Below are positions 16,425-26,316 of a stretch of DNA of 64,000 nucleotides, piece by piece (the stretch's first letter is position 1; the number at the start of each line of letters is the position of its first letter). The stretch comes from Polaribacter sp. IC073 (GTDB lineage: Bacteria; Bacteroidota; Bacteroidia; Flavobacteriales; Flavobacteriaceae): positions 124,001-188,000 of the forward strand of contig NZ_VORS01000008.1 in the NCBI RefSeq assembly GCF_007997075.1, read 5' to 3'. Under the pieces are notes generated by a model, which worked only from the letters and a program-made list of their open reading frames with translations, did not search any database and was not told the origin of the DNA. The position numbers and the translations under genes are program-made.

Positions 16425-17249
16425 ATGCAACAACTTATTTACTTTTTTCAAAAGTTTAAACATTTTTTATTCTTTTTGTTGTTGCAATTAATTGCTTTAA
16501 CACTTACTTTTAATAATCTTAATTTTCATAAAAGCAAATATGTAAATTCGGCAAATGCCATAACAGGTGGTATGTATAATCAGGTTTCTAGTATTTCTGA
16601 TTATTTTGATCTAAAAAAGACAAATACAGCACTTTTAGAAGACAATACACGCCTAAGAAATTTGCTGCAACAAAAAACAGCAATGTCTTTTGCTTCGGAT
16701 TCTATTGTTATAGATACCGTTAAATATCATCAAAAATATACATTCTCAAACGCGAAGATCATCAACAATAATTATGTGAACGCATTTAATTTCTTAACAA
16801 TTGATAAGGGAAGAAATGATGGCTTAGAGAAAGAAATGGCTGTTGTAAACGGCAAAGGAGTTATTGGTATTACAGACAACGCGTCTTCTAATTACACAAG
16901 AGTTCAATCTATTTTAAATAAAAATAGTAGACTAAACGCAAGGTTAAAAAACGGTTATTTTGGTACTTTAAAGTGGAATGGATTAGATTATAATGTTGTT
17001 CAATTAACAGACATTCCTAGGCAAGCGCCTGTAAAAATAGGCGATACTATTGAAACTGGTGGTAAATCTACTATTTTTCCAGAAGGAATTTTGATAGGAA
17101 CCGTAATAGAAATTAATAATGATAACGCTGTAGACAATGCAATTAATGTAAAGTTGTTTAATGATATGAGTAATATCGGACCTGTTTATGTTATTAAAAA
17201 TTTAGAGAAAAAAGAAATTCAATTTTTAGAAAACCCTATAAATGAATAA
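16425..17249 (+). CDS. mreC: Rod shape-determining protein MreC
   Basis: 274 residues with one N-terminal membrane segment (about 14-30), a coiled-coil region around residues 60-85 (KKTNTALLEDNTRLRNLLQQ) and a periplasmic double beta-barrel with NGKGVIGIT and GGKSTIFPEGILIG motifs. MreC links the MreB filaments to the periplasmic wall-synthesis enzymes, including the PBP2 encoded two genes downstream. It starts 18 bases after mreB and overlaps mreD by 8 bases. Confidence 0.93.
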   Translation: MQQLIYFFQKFKHFLFFLLLQLIALTLTFNNLNFHKSKYVNSANAITGGMYNQVSSISDYFDLKKTNTALLEDNTRLRNLLQQKTAMSFASDSIVIDTVKYHQKYTFSNAKIINNNYVNAFNFLTIDKGRNDGLEKEMAVVNGKGVIGITDNASSNYTRVQSILNKNSRLNARLKNGYFGTLKWNGLDYNVVQLTDIPRQAPVKIGDTIETGGKSTIFPEGILIGTVIEINNDNAVDNAINVKLFNDMSNIGPVYVIKNLEKKEIQFLENPINE

Positions 17250-17745
17250 AACGATATATTTCGGATTGCTGTTTGTATTCTTGGTTTTTCTTCAAGTTTT
17301 TGTTTTGAATAATATGCTATTTTTAGGATATGTGAATCCGTATTTATACATTATTTTTGTTTTTTTATATCCATTAAAAAAAAGTCGATTTACTTTTTTA
17401 TTATTGTCTTTTCTTTTAGGTTTAAGCATTGATTTTTTCTCTGATTCTGGAGGAATTCATGCTTTTTCAATACTAACAATTGCATACTTAAGGTTGTTTT
17501 TTATCAAAGTTTTTTTTAGAAAATACGAAATAGATTACCCTTTTTTTAGTCTGAACTTAGAGCCTTTTGGTAAAAGTTTTAATTATGTAGTAACTTTAAC
17601 AGTAATACATCATTTTATACTATTTTCTTTGATTAACTTTAGTTTTCAAAATATTTCTCATGTAATTTTAAATACGCTTTATTCAAGTGTTTTTACATTG
17701 GTGTTATATTTTTTATCAGTATATATTTTTTCTAAAAAACAATAA
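17242..17745 (+). CDS. mreD: Rod shape-determining protein MreD
   Basis: 167 residues, almost entirely hydrophobic, with about five or six membrane segments. Sequence is poorly conserved in this family, but the position between mreC and mrdA and the LLGLSIDFFSDSGGIHAFS stretch, which resembles the MreD core, identify it. It overlaps mreC by 8 bases and shares a base with the mrdA start, so translation is probably coupled. Confidence 0.88.
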   Translation: MNKTIYFGLLFVFLVFLQVFVLNNMLFLGYVNPYLYIIFVFLYPLKKSRFTFLLLSFLLGLSIDFFSDSGGIHAFSILTIAYLRLFFIKVFFRKYEIDYPFFSLNLEPFGKSFNYVVTLTVIHHFILFSLINFSFQNISHVILNTLYSSVFTLVLYFLSVYIFSKKQ

Positions 17746-19634
17746 TGCATAAAAGTTTTTTACTTTATTCTCTAATTACAATATTAGGTGTGATTTTCAT
17801 CGGTCGTTTATTTCAACTTCAAGTAATTGGAAGTGAAAGTTATGATCCTATTCATAATTCTGCTGTAAAAACTGTTTTCGACTACCCAGAAAGAGGGTAT
17901 ATTTATGATCGAAACGGAACGTTGTTAGTTGCAAATCAGCTTTCTTATGATGTAATGATTCAGCCAAATCAGGTGAAACCTTTAGACACTTTAGAATTTT
18001 GCAAACTTTTAAAAATTGACAAAGAAGATTTTATAAAGAGATATCAAAAAGCAGACAATTACGCACCATATCTTCCTTCTGTTTTTTTGAAACAATTGGC
18101 AAAAGAAGATTTTGCTTTTCTTCAAGAAAAATTACATAAATATCATGGTTTTTTTATTCAGAAAAGAATCATTAGAAAATACCCTATAAATGCGGCAGCA
18201 AATGTTTTAGGATATATTGGCGAAGTTAATGAGCAACTTGCTAAAACTAATACCTATTATCAAGCAGGAGAATTAATAGGTAAAGATGGTATTGAAAAAC
18301 AGTATGAAGATTTTTTAAGAGGAAGTAAAGGAAAAAAATACTTTAAGCGAAATAACCTAAATAAAGTTACAGGTTCTTTTAAGAACGGAGAGAAAGATAC
18401 TTTGGCAGAAAACGGTAAAGATTTAACCCTTACATTAGATATTCAGCTGCAACAATATGCTCAGAAATTAATGACAGGTAAAAGAGGAGGTATTGTTGCG
18501 ATAGAACCTTCCTCTGGTGAAATATTAGCTTTGGTTACGGCGCCAACCTATGACCCTAATATGTTGGTAGGTAGAAAGCGTTCTAGAAACTCAGCCGTTT
18601 TAATGGATCCTGACAATCTAGAAAAACCTACGTATGACAGAGGATTGAAGGCTTCTTATCCACCAGGTTCTCCGTTTAAAATGATGAATGCTTTAATAGG
18701 GTTGCAAGAAGGTGTAATTACAGAGGAAACCCCTTTTTATTGTTACAACGGGTATAAGTACGGAAATAGAAAAGGAGAGTTTATGGGGTGCCATTGCGGA
18801 ATTTTTGGCAGGCCTATAAAATTAAAAACAGCGATTGCTAAATCTTGTAATAGTTACTTTTCTAATACATATAAGCGTATTGTAGAAAAAGATAACAAAC
18901 CATCTGAAGGTTTAGATAATTGGGCACATCATGTGAAAAGTTTTGGTTTAGGTGATTATTTAGGCTATGATTTACCTCAGGGAAGTCCGGGTTTAATTCC
19001 GACCGGGAAATATTATGATGATATGTATCGATATTCTTGGAATGCTTCTACAAATATTTCGAATGCAATTGGGCAAGGAGAAGTGCAAACAACACCAATT
19101 CAACTGGCTAATTTTACAGCAGCAATTGCTAATAAGGGCTTCTTTTATACACCACACATTTTAAAGGAAGTAGATGATAAACCAATTGACTTTCCTAATT
19201 ATACAGAAAAAAAGCGAACAACTATAGATCAAGAGCATTTTGAACCTGTAATAGAAGCGATGTACGAAGTTTATAAAACGGGTACAGGAAGATGGAATCA
19301 AGTAAAAGGAATTGAAATTTGTGGTAAAACAGGTACTTCCGAAAATTATGCTGTTGTTAACGGGGAAAGAATAAAGTTAGAAGATCATTCTATTTTAGTT
19401 GCATTTGCACCAAAAGATAATCCTAAAATTGCCATTGCCATTTTTGTTGAAAATGGAGGGTATGGTTCTATGGTTGCTGCACCTATAACAAGCTTAATGA
19501 TAGAGAAATATCTAAATGGAGAAATTTCTAAAGCAACAAAACATAGAGAAACGAAGATGCTAAATATTAGCTTACAGTCTCAATATGATAAATTAATCCC
19601 TAAAACAGAAGAAGAAATTGCGTCAGGAACATAA
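17745..19634 (+). CDS. mrdA: Penicillin-binding protein 2 (peptidoglycan transpeptidase)
   Basis: 629 residues. N-terminal membrane anchor (about 5-22), dimerisation domain (about 45-220), then the transpeptidase domain with the active-site SxxK in PPGSPFKMM (about residue 308), SxN in KSCNSYF (about 366) and KTG in CGKTGTSEN (about 525). It cross-links glycan strands during elongation, together with RodA, whose gene overlaps its 3' end by 17 bases. Confidence 0.96.
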   Translation: MHKSFLLYSLITILGVIFIGRLFQLQVIGSESYDPIHNSAVKTVFDYPERGYIYDRNGTLLVANQLSYDVMIQPNQVKPLDTLEFCKLLKIDKEDFIKRYQKADNYAPYLPSVFLKQLAKEDFAFLQEKLHKYHGFFIQKRIIRKYPINAAANVLGYIGEVNEQLAKTNTYYQAGELIGKDGIEKQYEDFLRGSKGKKYFKRNNLNKVTGSFKNGEKDTLAENGKDLTLTLDIQLQQYAQKLMTGKRGGIVAIEPSSGEILALVTAPTYDPNMLVGRKRSRNSAVLMDPDNLEKPTYDRGLKASYPPGSPFKMMNALIGLQEGVITEETPFYCYNGYKYGNRKGEFMGCHCGIFGRPIKLKTAIAKSCNSYFSNTYKRIVEKDNKPSEGLDNWAHHVKSFGLGDYLGYDLPQGSPGLIPTGKYYDDMYRYSWNASTNISNAIGQGEVQTTPIQLANFTAAIANKGFFYTPHILKEVDDKPIDFPNYTEKKRTTIDQEHFEPVIEAMYEVYKTGTGRWNQVKGIEICGKTGTSENYAVVNGERIKLEDHSILVAFAPKDNPKIAIAIFVENGGYGSMVAAPITSLMIEKYLNGEISKATKHRETKMLNISLQSQYDKLIPKTEEEIASGT

Positions 19635-20898
19635 TAATATATTTGCAGGAATCGATTGGCTTCTCGTACTTATTTTTGCAGCTTTGGTTGGTTTTGGTTG
19701 GTTAAATATTTATTCTGCTTCAAGAACAAGTGAGGATGTTGAATTGCTGAGTTTTTCAACCAAATACGGAAAGCAACTTATATTTATCTGCGCAACAATT
19801 CCATTAATTATTATTATTCTATTTTTTAATGCTAAATTTTACGAGAAATTTTCGAGCATATTCTACATCATTTCATTACTATCACTTGTAGGGCTATTTG
19901 TTTTTGGTAAGACAATAAACGGTGCCACTTCTTGGTACAATTTTGGAGTGTTGGGGCTACAACCTGCAGAGTTTGTAAAAGCTTTTACGGGATTAGCAAT
20001 TGCAAAACTGTTAAGTGATAGGCAGTATAACTTCAAGTTAATTAAAAATCAAATTAAAGCCTTTGTAATTATTTTTACACCCGCTTTTTTAATCACTTTA
20101 CAACCAGATATAGGTTCTGCTTTAATTTACCTAGCTTTTTTCTTTGTACTGCATAGAGAGGGGTTAACTTTAAATTATATAACTTTAGGTACTTTAGTTA
20201 TTGTATTATTTGTTTTTACTATTTTATTTGGAGCATCTTGGGTTTTAGTAACGTTGTTTTCATTGATGACTCTTTTCACGGTATATATTACGTACAAAGG
20301 AGGAAACCGATTTCTTCGTTTTAATTGGCATAAAATTATTGGCGTTTATGCTGTGGTAACTATTTTTATTCTAGGATCAGAATTTTCATACAATAATATT
20401 TTTAAACAACACCATAGAGATCGTTTTGAGATTCTTTTAGGTTTAAAACAAGACAACCAAGGTATTGGTTATAATTCCTATCAATCTGAATTAACAATTA
20501 GCTCTGGAGGACTTAATGGAAAAGGGTTTTTAAAAGGAGATCTAACACAAGGAGATTTTGTACCAGAACAGCACACAGATTACATTTTTAGTGTTATTGG
20601 TGAAGAATGGGGATTCTTAGGAAGTGTTTTTGTTATTGTCTTATTTATGATAATGATGTATCGAATTATTTATTTAGCAGAAACGCATACAAATAAATTT
20701 GGTAGAATTTATGGATACAGCTTAGTGTCAATATTATTTTTTCATGTAATTGTAAATATAGGAATGGTCATTGGTCTGTTACCAACTGTAGGAATTCCTT
20801 TGCCGTTTTTTAGTTATGGTGGATCATCGCTTTGGGGGTTTACAATTTTACTCTTTATTTTTATCAGATTAGATGCCCATAAAAATTACGATTGGTAA
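19618..20898 (+). CDS. rodA: Rod shape-determining protein RodA (SEDS glycosyltransferase)
   Basis: 426 residues, polytopic, reading from a TTG inside the mrdA 3' end. MRQEHNNIFAGIDWLL matches the expected N-terminus and no better ATG exists. It carries SEDS motifs NGATSWYNFGVLGLQPAEFVK and a C-terminal GLLPTVGIPLPFFSYGGSS. It polymerises lipid II into glycan strands as partner of PBP2. It has more residues between membrane segments 5 and 7 than E. coli RodA, a common difference in Bacteroidota. It is the last gene of the operon. Confidence 0.94.
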   Translation: MRQEHNNIFAGIDWLLVLIFAALVGFGWLNIYSASRTSEDVELLSFSTKYGKQLIFICATIPLIIIILFFNAKFYEKFSSIFYIISLLSLVGLFVFGKTINGATSWYNFGVLGLQPAEFVKAFTGLAIAKLLSDRQYNFKLIKNQIKAFVIIFTPAFLITLQPDIGSALIYLAFFFVLHREGLTLNYITLGTLVIVLFVFTILFGASWVLVTLFSLMTLFTVYITYKGGNRFLRFNWHKIIGVYAVVTIFILGSEFSYNNIFKQHHRDRFEILLGLKQDNQGIGYNSYQSELTISSGGLNGKGFLKGDLTQGDFVPEQHTDYIFSVIGEEWGFLGSVFVIVLFMIMMYRIIYLAETHTNKFGRIYGYSLVSILFFHVIVNIGMVIGLLPTVGIPLPFFSYGGSSLWGFTILLFIFIRLDAHKNYDW

Positions 20899-21175
20899 TC
20901 CTTGTAAATAAACTTACAGGCAAACTACAATTACCTTTAATGAACTAAAGCGCTACATACGTTGTTTACTAATACTTACTAGCTTAATTAAGGTTATTTG
21001 GCAACGAAAACGACAAATGATTGGATGTATTTTATTAGAATTAAAAGAACTTCAATATAAGTAAGGTGAATGTTGCTTGTTTATACTCTAAAATATTTTT
21101 TTATCTAGAAATGTTAAAACGGAATAGCTATAGTTATGCAGGTGGCTAATAACAAGAGTCATTTAGTCGCCATAC

Positions 21176-21289
21176 AATGCCCTGGCATATAATTTATTTA
21201 ACGCAAAAATTAAAGCGTTTAGAGCACAATTTAGAGGTGTAAGAAATATAGAATTCTTCCTGTTTAGATTAACTAATATTTATGGTTAA
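21176..21289 (+). pseudogene. C-terminal remnant of an ISAon1-type transposase
   Basis: A 38-codon frame ending in TAA encodes FNAKIKAFRAQFRGVRN then IEFFLFRLTNIYG, the hallmark C-terminus of ISAon1-family transposases. Upstream the frame breaks: NNKS appears in another frame near 21150. A terminal-repeat-like CACAACTTTTGGTATTGATC follows at 21301-21320. The rest of the 20899-21407 gap is AT-rich, with a short open stretch at 20939-21064 of unknown origin, and no intact gene. This is a dead insertion-sequence fragment. Confidence 0.75.
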
Positions 21290-21352
21290 AATCTAAATTC
21301 CACAACTTTTGGTATTGATCCAATAAACCTTCCTAAAATTTGAGCATAAAAA

Positions 21353-21386
21353 AAACTCTGAATATTTATATTCAGAGTTTTTTTAA
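21353..21386. terminator. Intrinsic terminator after rpsT (bidirectional shape)
   Basis: Stem AAACTCTGAATAT / ATATTCAGAGTTT with A-runs and T-runs on both sides, 22 bases past the rpsT stop. It can also block transcripts coming from the rodA side. Confidence 0.8.
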
Positions 21387-21407
21387 ATTTCTTAAGAGTT
21401 GTAAATC

Positions 21408-21659
21408 TTACAATGCAGCTACGTGCTTTGTCAATTTAGATTTTAAATTAGCAGCTTTATTCTTATGAATAATGTTGTTTTTAGCTAATTTGTCTAACAT
21501 AGATAGTACAGTGTTTAATTTAGCTTCTGCTTCTTTCTTGTCTTCAAATGTACGTAAGTCTCTTACAGCATTTCTAGCTGTTTTGTGCTGATACTTGTTA
21601 CGTAATCTTTTAGCTTCGTTACTTCTAATTCTCTTTAATGCTGACTTGTGATTTGCCAT
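21408..21659 (-). CDS. rpsT: 30S ribosomal protein S20
   Basis: 83 residues, very basic and helical. The N-terminus [20 protein letters not shown] is the standard S20 signature. It binds 16S rRNA early in small-subunit assembly. The tRNA-Glu gene lies 33 bases upstream on the same strand and probably shares its promoter. Confidence 0.96.
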   Translation of the reverse strand: MANHKSALKRIRSNEAKRLRNKYQHKTARNAVRDLRTFEDKKEAEAKLNTVLSMLDKLAKNNIIHKNKAANLKSKLTKHVAAL

Positions 21660-21692
21660 AATTTCTTAATTCGTTTTTTTATTAAAACTTTG

Positions 21693-21764
21693 TAGTCCGT
21701 ACGGGAATCGAACCCGTGTTACATGGATGAAAACCATGCGTCCTAACCCCTAGACGAACGGACC
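21693..21764 (-). tRNA. tRNA-Glu (anticodon TTC)
   Basis: 72 bases on the minus strand, starting GGTCCGTTCGTCTAGGGGTT. All arms fold: the acceptor pairs with ACGGACT with a G-U first pair, the anticodon stem CATGG/CCATG carries loop TTTTCAT with anticodon TTC, and the T-stem ACGGG/CCCGT carries loop TTCGATT. The CCA end is not encoded. It lies between proS and rpsT. Confidence 0.96.
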
Positions 21765-21803
21765 ATAACAATCAATCTTTTATATTGTTCCTGATTGCGG
21801 GTG

Positions 21804-21833
21804 CAAATATACAACCTTTTTTGACTTTGGCAA
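21804..21833 (-). promoter_or_regulatory. Promoter for tRNA-Glu and rpsT
   Basis: On the minus strand TTG (21833-21831), 19 bases, then TATATTTG (21811-21804), an excellent fit to the Bacteroidota consensus. Transcription would start about 30 bases before the tRNA. Confidence 0.75.
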
Positions 21834-21867
21834 GTAAAATTAAAAAAAAATGCATTTTTTTTTAATT

Positions 21868-23346
21868 TTAATATGCTTTTGCAAAAAGCACCCTTCTAGA
21901 AGACGGTTTTCCGCTAAAAACACAGGTACCAATTTCTTCTTTGGCGTCATTAGGTATACATCTAATGGTTGCCTTTGTTAATTCCTTTATTTTGTCCTCT
22001 GTTTCTTCCGTTCCGTCCCAATGGGCAGAAACAAAACCACCTTTATTTTTTATTGTAGCTTTAAAATCTTCAAAATTATCTACAGAAGTGGTGTGTTCAC
22101 TTCTAAAATCAAGTGCTTTCTTAAATAAGTGCTCTTGAATCTCTTCTAAAAGGTTGCTTACAAAATCTACAACATCTGTTTGAGCAACTGTTTGTTTTTC
22201 AAAAGTATCTCTTCTGGCAACTTCTACAGTGCCGTTTTCTAAATCTCTTTTTCCTATAGCGATTCTAACAGGAACTCCTTTTAATTCATATTCAGCAAAT
22301 TTTGCTCCGGGTCTATAGGTATCTCTATCGTCAAACTTTACCGAAACACCTCTTTTACGCAATTCTTTTACAAGGACAGCTACTTTCTCTGAAATAGCTT
22401 CTAATTGCTCTTCACCTTTGTATATGGGCACAATTACAACTTGTATTGGTGCTAGTTTTGGTGGAAGTACCAAACCGCTATCATCGGAGTGCGTCATTAT
22501 CAGTCCGCCAATCAAACGCGTAGAAACTCCCCAAGAAGTAGCCCAAACATGCTCTTGTTTTCCTTCTTTAGAAGTAAACTTAACATCGAAGGCTTTTGCA
22601 AAATTCTGACCTAAAAAGTGACTTGTACCTGCTTGTAAGGCTTTGCCATCTTGCATTAAAGCTTCAATAGTTAAGGTGTCTACTGCGCCCGCAAAACGTT
22701 CGCTATCAGATTTTGAGCCTTTTACAACGGGCATTGCCATGAATTCTTCCGCAAAAATCGAATATATGTCCTGCATTTGATTTGCTTCTGTGATTGCTTC
22801 TACTTTTGTTGCGTGTGCCGTATGACCTTCTTGCCATAAAAACTCTGTGGTTCTTAAAAATAAACGTGTACGCATTTCCCAACGAACAACATTTGCCCAT
22901 TGATTTATTAATAACGGTAAATCTCTGTATGATTGAATCCATCCTTTATAAGTATTCCAAATAATAGCTTCAGAAGTTGGTCTTACCACCAATTCTTCTT
23001 CTAGTTTAGCTTCTGGGTCTACTCTTAATTTTCCAGGATTGTCAGGATCATTTTGTAATCTATAATGTGTTACAACCGCGCACTCTTTTGCAAAACCTTC
23101 TGCATTCTTTTCTTCAGCTTCAAACAAACTTTTAGGAACAAAAAGCGGGAAATAGGCATTTTCATGACCTGTTTCTTTAAACATTCTGTCTAGTTCTGCT
23201 TGCATTTTTTCCCAAATAGCAAAACCATAAGGTTTTATAACCATACAGCCTCTTACAGCAGAGTTTTCTGCTAAGTCTGCCTTAACAACCAACTCGTTAT
23301 ACCATTTGGAATAATCGTCTGCTCTTTTTGTTAAATGTTTACTCAT
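21868..23346 (-). CDS. proS: Prolyl-tRNA synthetase (short, archaeal/eukaryotic-type)
   Basis: 492 residues, a class II synthetase charging tRNA-Pro. It has the class motifs ([40 protein letters not shown] [20 protein letters not shown]) and a C-terminal anticodon-binding domain followed by the zinc-binding-like tail ending in RRVLFAKAY. The editing insertion of the longer bacterial form is missing, as usual in Bacteroidota. The start is the M of [17 protein letters not shown], the typical N-terminus. Confidence 0.96.
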   Translation of the reverse strand: MSKHLTKRADDYSKWYNELVVKADLAENSAVRGCMVIKPYGFAIWEKMQAELDRMFKETGHENAYFPLFVPKSLFEAEEKNAEGFAKECAVVTHYRLQNDPDNPGKLRVDPEAKLEEELVVRPTSEAIIWNTYKGWIQSYRDLPLLINQWANVVRWEMRTRLFLRTTEFLWQEGHTAHATKVEAITEANQMQDIYSIFAEEFMAMPVVKGSKSDSERFAGAVDTLTIEALMQDGKALQAGTSHFLGQNFAKAFDVKFTSKEGKQEHVWATSWGVSTRLIGGLIMTHSDDSGLVLPPKLAPIQVVIVPIYKGEEQLEAISEKVAVLVKELRKRGVSVKFDDRDTYRPGAKFAEYELKGVPVRIAIGKRDLENGTVEVARRDTFEKQTVAQTDVVDFVSNLLEEIQEHLFKKALDFRSEHTTSVDNFEDFKATIKNKGGFVSAHWDGTEETEDKIKELTKATIRCIPNDAKEEIGTCVFSGKPSSRRVLFAKAY

Positions 23347-23525
23347 AGTTAAAAGTTTGGCACAAATATTGTTACCTTTAAAGTGAAATTTATGTTAAAA
23401 GAATGTTTCGTATTTTTATAGAATTAATACAAAACTACTACAAAAAGGTTAGAGACCAAGTAAAGTTTAGATTTTTTTGCGTAACAATTTTCATCAAAAT
23501 TAATGTTTACTAAAAAACAAGTCTT

Positions 23526-24743
23526 ATGAAACCATCATATATAAAACGCAACATAAACAAATTCATCTTATTTATTACAGCGAGTTTACTTTTATCGGCT
23601 TGTGGTACTTATCAAAGTGCTTATAATGATGATGGTATTTATGGTAGCGACACAAATAATTACAGAGAAAATAAAGTTGTTGTTCTAGATGACGCTGGTT
23701 ATGAAAGATATAACAATAACTATTTCACAAACGAATTAGAACGTCTGGATGTCTTAAATGATGAAGCTATTTTTACGGATGTAGATACTTATAATTCACC
23801 CAATGATACTTACGTAGAAGATGATTTAAATTACAACACAAACCCTTCTTGGGGAAACGACTCTAATAATAATGTTGTTGTACACATAAATTTAATCAAC
23901 GATCCTTATTGGAATAATTATGGATCTGCCTACAATAATAATTGGGGGTATAATTCTTATGGCTACAATAATTGGAACTATGGCAGTAGATTTGGTTATC
24001 ACAACTGGGGTTACAATCCTTATTGGCATCCATATCATAATAATTATGCTTGGGGTTATAGCGGTTTTTACAATCCTTATTATAGTTATAGAGCAGCGTA
24101 TAGATATAACAGGAATAGCAACTATAATAACACCTATTATAGAAACACAACCTACGGAAGAAGAGCTACATACAATAATACCTATAGAAAAGGCAACGTA
24201 GATGCTAGGAGCTCTACAACTACTTCAAGAAGAACAAGTAGTACTAGACCAAACTCTTCTGCAACAAGGAGAAGAAGTACAACAACTACAACGCCTACAA
24301 GGAGAAGTTCGTCTACTACCAGAAGAAGTTCATCTAACACTTCTAGAAACTCTAGCAGTACAAGACGAAGTTCATCAACCAGAGGAAATTCATCAACAAG
24401 AAGAAGTAACGGTTCTTCGAGCACAAGAAGAAGCAGTGGCTCTTCGGGTACAAGAGGAAGCAGTTCATCGTCTAGAAGAGGTAATAATATAAGTAGTATT
24501 AATAGCAGTTCTAACACAGCAAACACAAGTAGATCTGTGGCAACTGCTAGACCTACAAGAAATACGTCTTCAGTAAGAAGAAGTTCTACTATTACTTCTA
24601 GAAGTGCAAACACACCTTCTCGAACAAGTTCTAGAGCAACTCCTTCTAGAACTGCAACTTCAACAAGAAGCAGTTCAAATAGAAATACTTCATCTCGTAG
24701 TAATTCTAATAGAAGTTCACCTTCATCTAGAAGAAGAAACTAA
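23526..24743 (+). CDS. Low-complexity surface lipoprotein with Asn/Tyr/Gly-rich and Ser/Arg-rich regions
   Basis: 405 residues. N-terminal signal with a lipobox (LLLSACGTY), so it should be a lipoprotein. Residues about 110-215 are rich in Asn, Tyr, Gly and Trp. Residues about 225-405 are an extreme Ser/Arg/Thr tract with many SSTRRS-like units, built at the DNA level on AGAAGT-like hexamers. The tail is strongly basic and probably disordered; it could bind polysaccharide, DNA or the outer-membrane surface. No family is recognised with confidence. It sits 30 bases before an OmpP1/FadL gene on the same strand, so the two may be co-expressed. Confidence 0.75.
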   Translation: MKPSYIKRNINKFILFITASLLLSACGTYQSAYNDDGIYGSDTNNYRENKVVVLDDAGYERYNNNYFTNELERLDVLNDEAIFTDVDTYNSPNDTYVEDDLNYNTNPSWGNDSNNNVVVHINLINDPYWNNYGSAYNNNWGYNSYGYNNWNYGSRFGYHNWGYNPYWHPYHNNYAWGYSGFYNPYYSYRAAYRYNRNSNYNNTYYRNTTYGRRATYNNTYRKGNVDARSSTTTSRRTSSTRPNSSATRRRSTTTTTPTRRSSSTTRRSSSNTSRNSSSTRRSSSTRGNSSTRRSNGSSSTRRSSGSSGTRGSSSSSRRGNNISSINSSSNTANTSRSVATARPTRNTSSVRRSSTITSRSANTPSRTSSRATPSRTATSTRSSSNRNTSSRSNSNRSSPSSRRRN

Positions 24744-24773
24744 GATTTTTGTACAAATTAGAAAAATATTGAA

Positions 24774-26177
24774 ATGAAAAAATACATAACATTAGCGGCA
24801 TTGTTCGCAGTAGTTTTAACGTCCTATTCTCAGTCTTTAGGGTACCAAGATTTGGCTTTGTTGTTTTCTAAAAATGACGCTAACGGAACTGCAAGGTTTA
24901 CCTCTATGAGTGGTGCATTTGGTGCTTTAGGAGGAGATATTTCTGTAATGAATATTAATCCTGCTGGTTTAGCAGTGTATAATAACAGTTCTTTTGCAGG
25001 TTCTCTTAATTCTAGAAACACAGGCATAACCTCTAACTATTACGGAATTTATAGAAATAATGAAGAAGATTTTTTTAATCTTTCTCAAGCAGGTGCGGTG
25101 CTTGTTTTTGATAGTGCTTACAAATCTGACTGGAATAAATTCGCAATTGGTTTTAATTATAGCATCACAAAAGATTTTACCAATAGTTTTGACGCTAGAG
25201 GAAATAGCGGAATTGCAACTTTTAGAGATTTTCCTTTAGACAATAATATACCCACTATAGATTATGGTGTAGCAGAAGAGCAACGTTTTTTTAACAATTA
25301 TGCAGGTGAAATAAATGAAATGAACATTGCTTTCTCTTCCGTTCATAAAAATAAATTATACTTAGGTGTCGGTTTTAATTTTTACGATTTAAATTTCACA
25401 CAACGTTCTACTTTAGTCGAATTTAATAAGGATGGTAACGGGAATACATTAGACGCAAACTTGTATCAAGAAAATTTTACAACAGGAGCAGGTATTTCTA
25501 TAAATACTGGTTTTATTTACAAAGCACATCAAAATTTTAGGTTTGGGTTGTCTTATCAAACACCAACATGGTATACAGAATTATTAGAGGAATCTAATAT
25601 TATAGACAACGGTGGTTTTAGAATTAATGATGTCCAATTTGATGGTGATACAGAAATTTCGGTTAGTAATAACTCAACCACATACGACAATACTTTTGGA
25701 GGAAACTTTCCGTCACAAAGATTTATCTACAAATTTAAAACTCCAAGTAAACTAACAGCAAGTGCTGCTTTTATTTTTGGTAAAAATGGTTTGTTGAGTA
25801 TTGATTATATCAACAAGAATTACAAAAACATGAAATTATCGAATGCTAATTTCTCTGTTGAAAATAACTTTTTTCAAAATGAATTAAGAAATACACATTC
25901 TGTAAATATCGGTTCGGAATGGCGCTTCGATAGATTTAGTGTAAGAGGAGGTTATAAATATGAGCAGAGTCCAGATAAATTGGCTTTCGATTCAGATAAT
26001 TTAGAAGGATACTCACTGGGTGGAGGTTATGATTTTGGAAACTTTAAATTAGATTTCTCCTACAGTGATAATAATAGAACGGCCCCTTATAATTTCTACC
26101 CTGGTTTTAATGTAAATTCAGCCAATTTAATACTTGATAATAAAGTTTTTACAGGCACAGTTACTCTAAATTTATAG
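24774..26177 (+). CDS. OmpP1/FadL/TodX family outer-membrane transport protein
   Basis: 467 residues. Signal peptide MKKYITLAALFAVVLTSYSQ. The N-terminal region carries the conserved FadL-type stretch with SMSGAFGALGGDISVMNINP and AGLAVYNNSSF, which plugs a 14-strand barrel. Many amphipathic strands end at VFTGTVTLNL with a terminal aromatic/leucine pattern. The family passes hydrophobic molecules such as fatty acids or aromatics through the outer membrane. The actual cargo is unknown. Confidence 0.88.
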   Translation: MKKYITLAALFAVVLTSYSQSLGYQDLALLFSKNDANGTARFTSMSGAFGALGGDISVMNINPAGLAVYNNSSFAGSLNSRNTGITSNYYGIYRNNEEDFFNLSQAGAVLVFDSAYKSDWNKFAIGFNYSITKDFTNSFDARGNSGIATFRDFPLDNNIPTIDYGVAEEQRFFNNYAGEINEMNIAFSSVHKNKLYLGVGFNFYDLNFTQRSTLVEFNKDGNGNTLDANLYQENFTTGAGISINTGFIYKAHQNFRFGLSYQTPTWYTELLEESNIIDNGGFRINDVQFDGDTEISVSNNSTTYDNTFGGNFPSQRFIYKFKTPSKLTASAAFIFGKNGLLSIDYINKNYKNMKLSNANFSVENNFFQNELRNTHSVNIGSEWRFDRFSVRGGYKYEQSPDKLAFDSDNLEGYSLGGGYDFGNFKLDFSYSDNNRTAPYNFYPGFNVNSANLILDNKVFTGTVTLNL

Positions 26178-26196
26178 GCTATGTCTAGTTATAAAT

Positions 26197-26247
26197 AAAG
26201 ACTCCGCTGGATTTAGCATTTAATTTGTTGTTTCTAGCGGAGTCTTT
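26197..26247 (+). terminator. Intrinsic terminator after the OmpP1/FadL gene
   Basis: Perfect 12-base arms AAAGACTCCGCT / AGCGGAGTCTTT with a 27-base loop, 19 bases after the stop. Confidence 0.7.
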
Positions 26248-26290
26248 GTGTTTTATCTCTTTAAAATAATCTTATTTATCTTTTTTCCCT

Positions 26291-26298
26291 TAATTTTG
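26291..26298 (+). promoter_or_regulatory. Promoter -7 element for the nfu gene
   Basis: TAATTTTG matches TAnnTTTG, 18 bases before the start codon. No -33 TTTG is clear. Confidence 0.45.
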
Positions 26299-26316
26299 CA
26301 ATTCAATTTTTAGAAC

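Noticed and set aside
24202..24492. Plus-strand frame rich in Glu and Gln inside the lipoprotein gene
   Set aside because: Frame-shifted reading of the same hexamer repeats; not an independent gene.
24182..24613. Long open frame on the minus strand, Leu/Val-rich, 143 residues
   Set aside because: It is the antisense of the Ser/Arg repeat tract. The composition follows from AGAAGT repeats read backward and has no promoter or domain.
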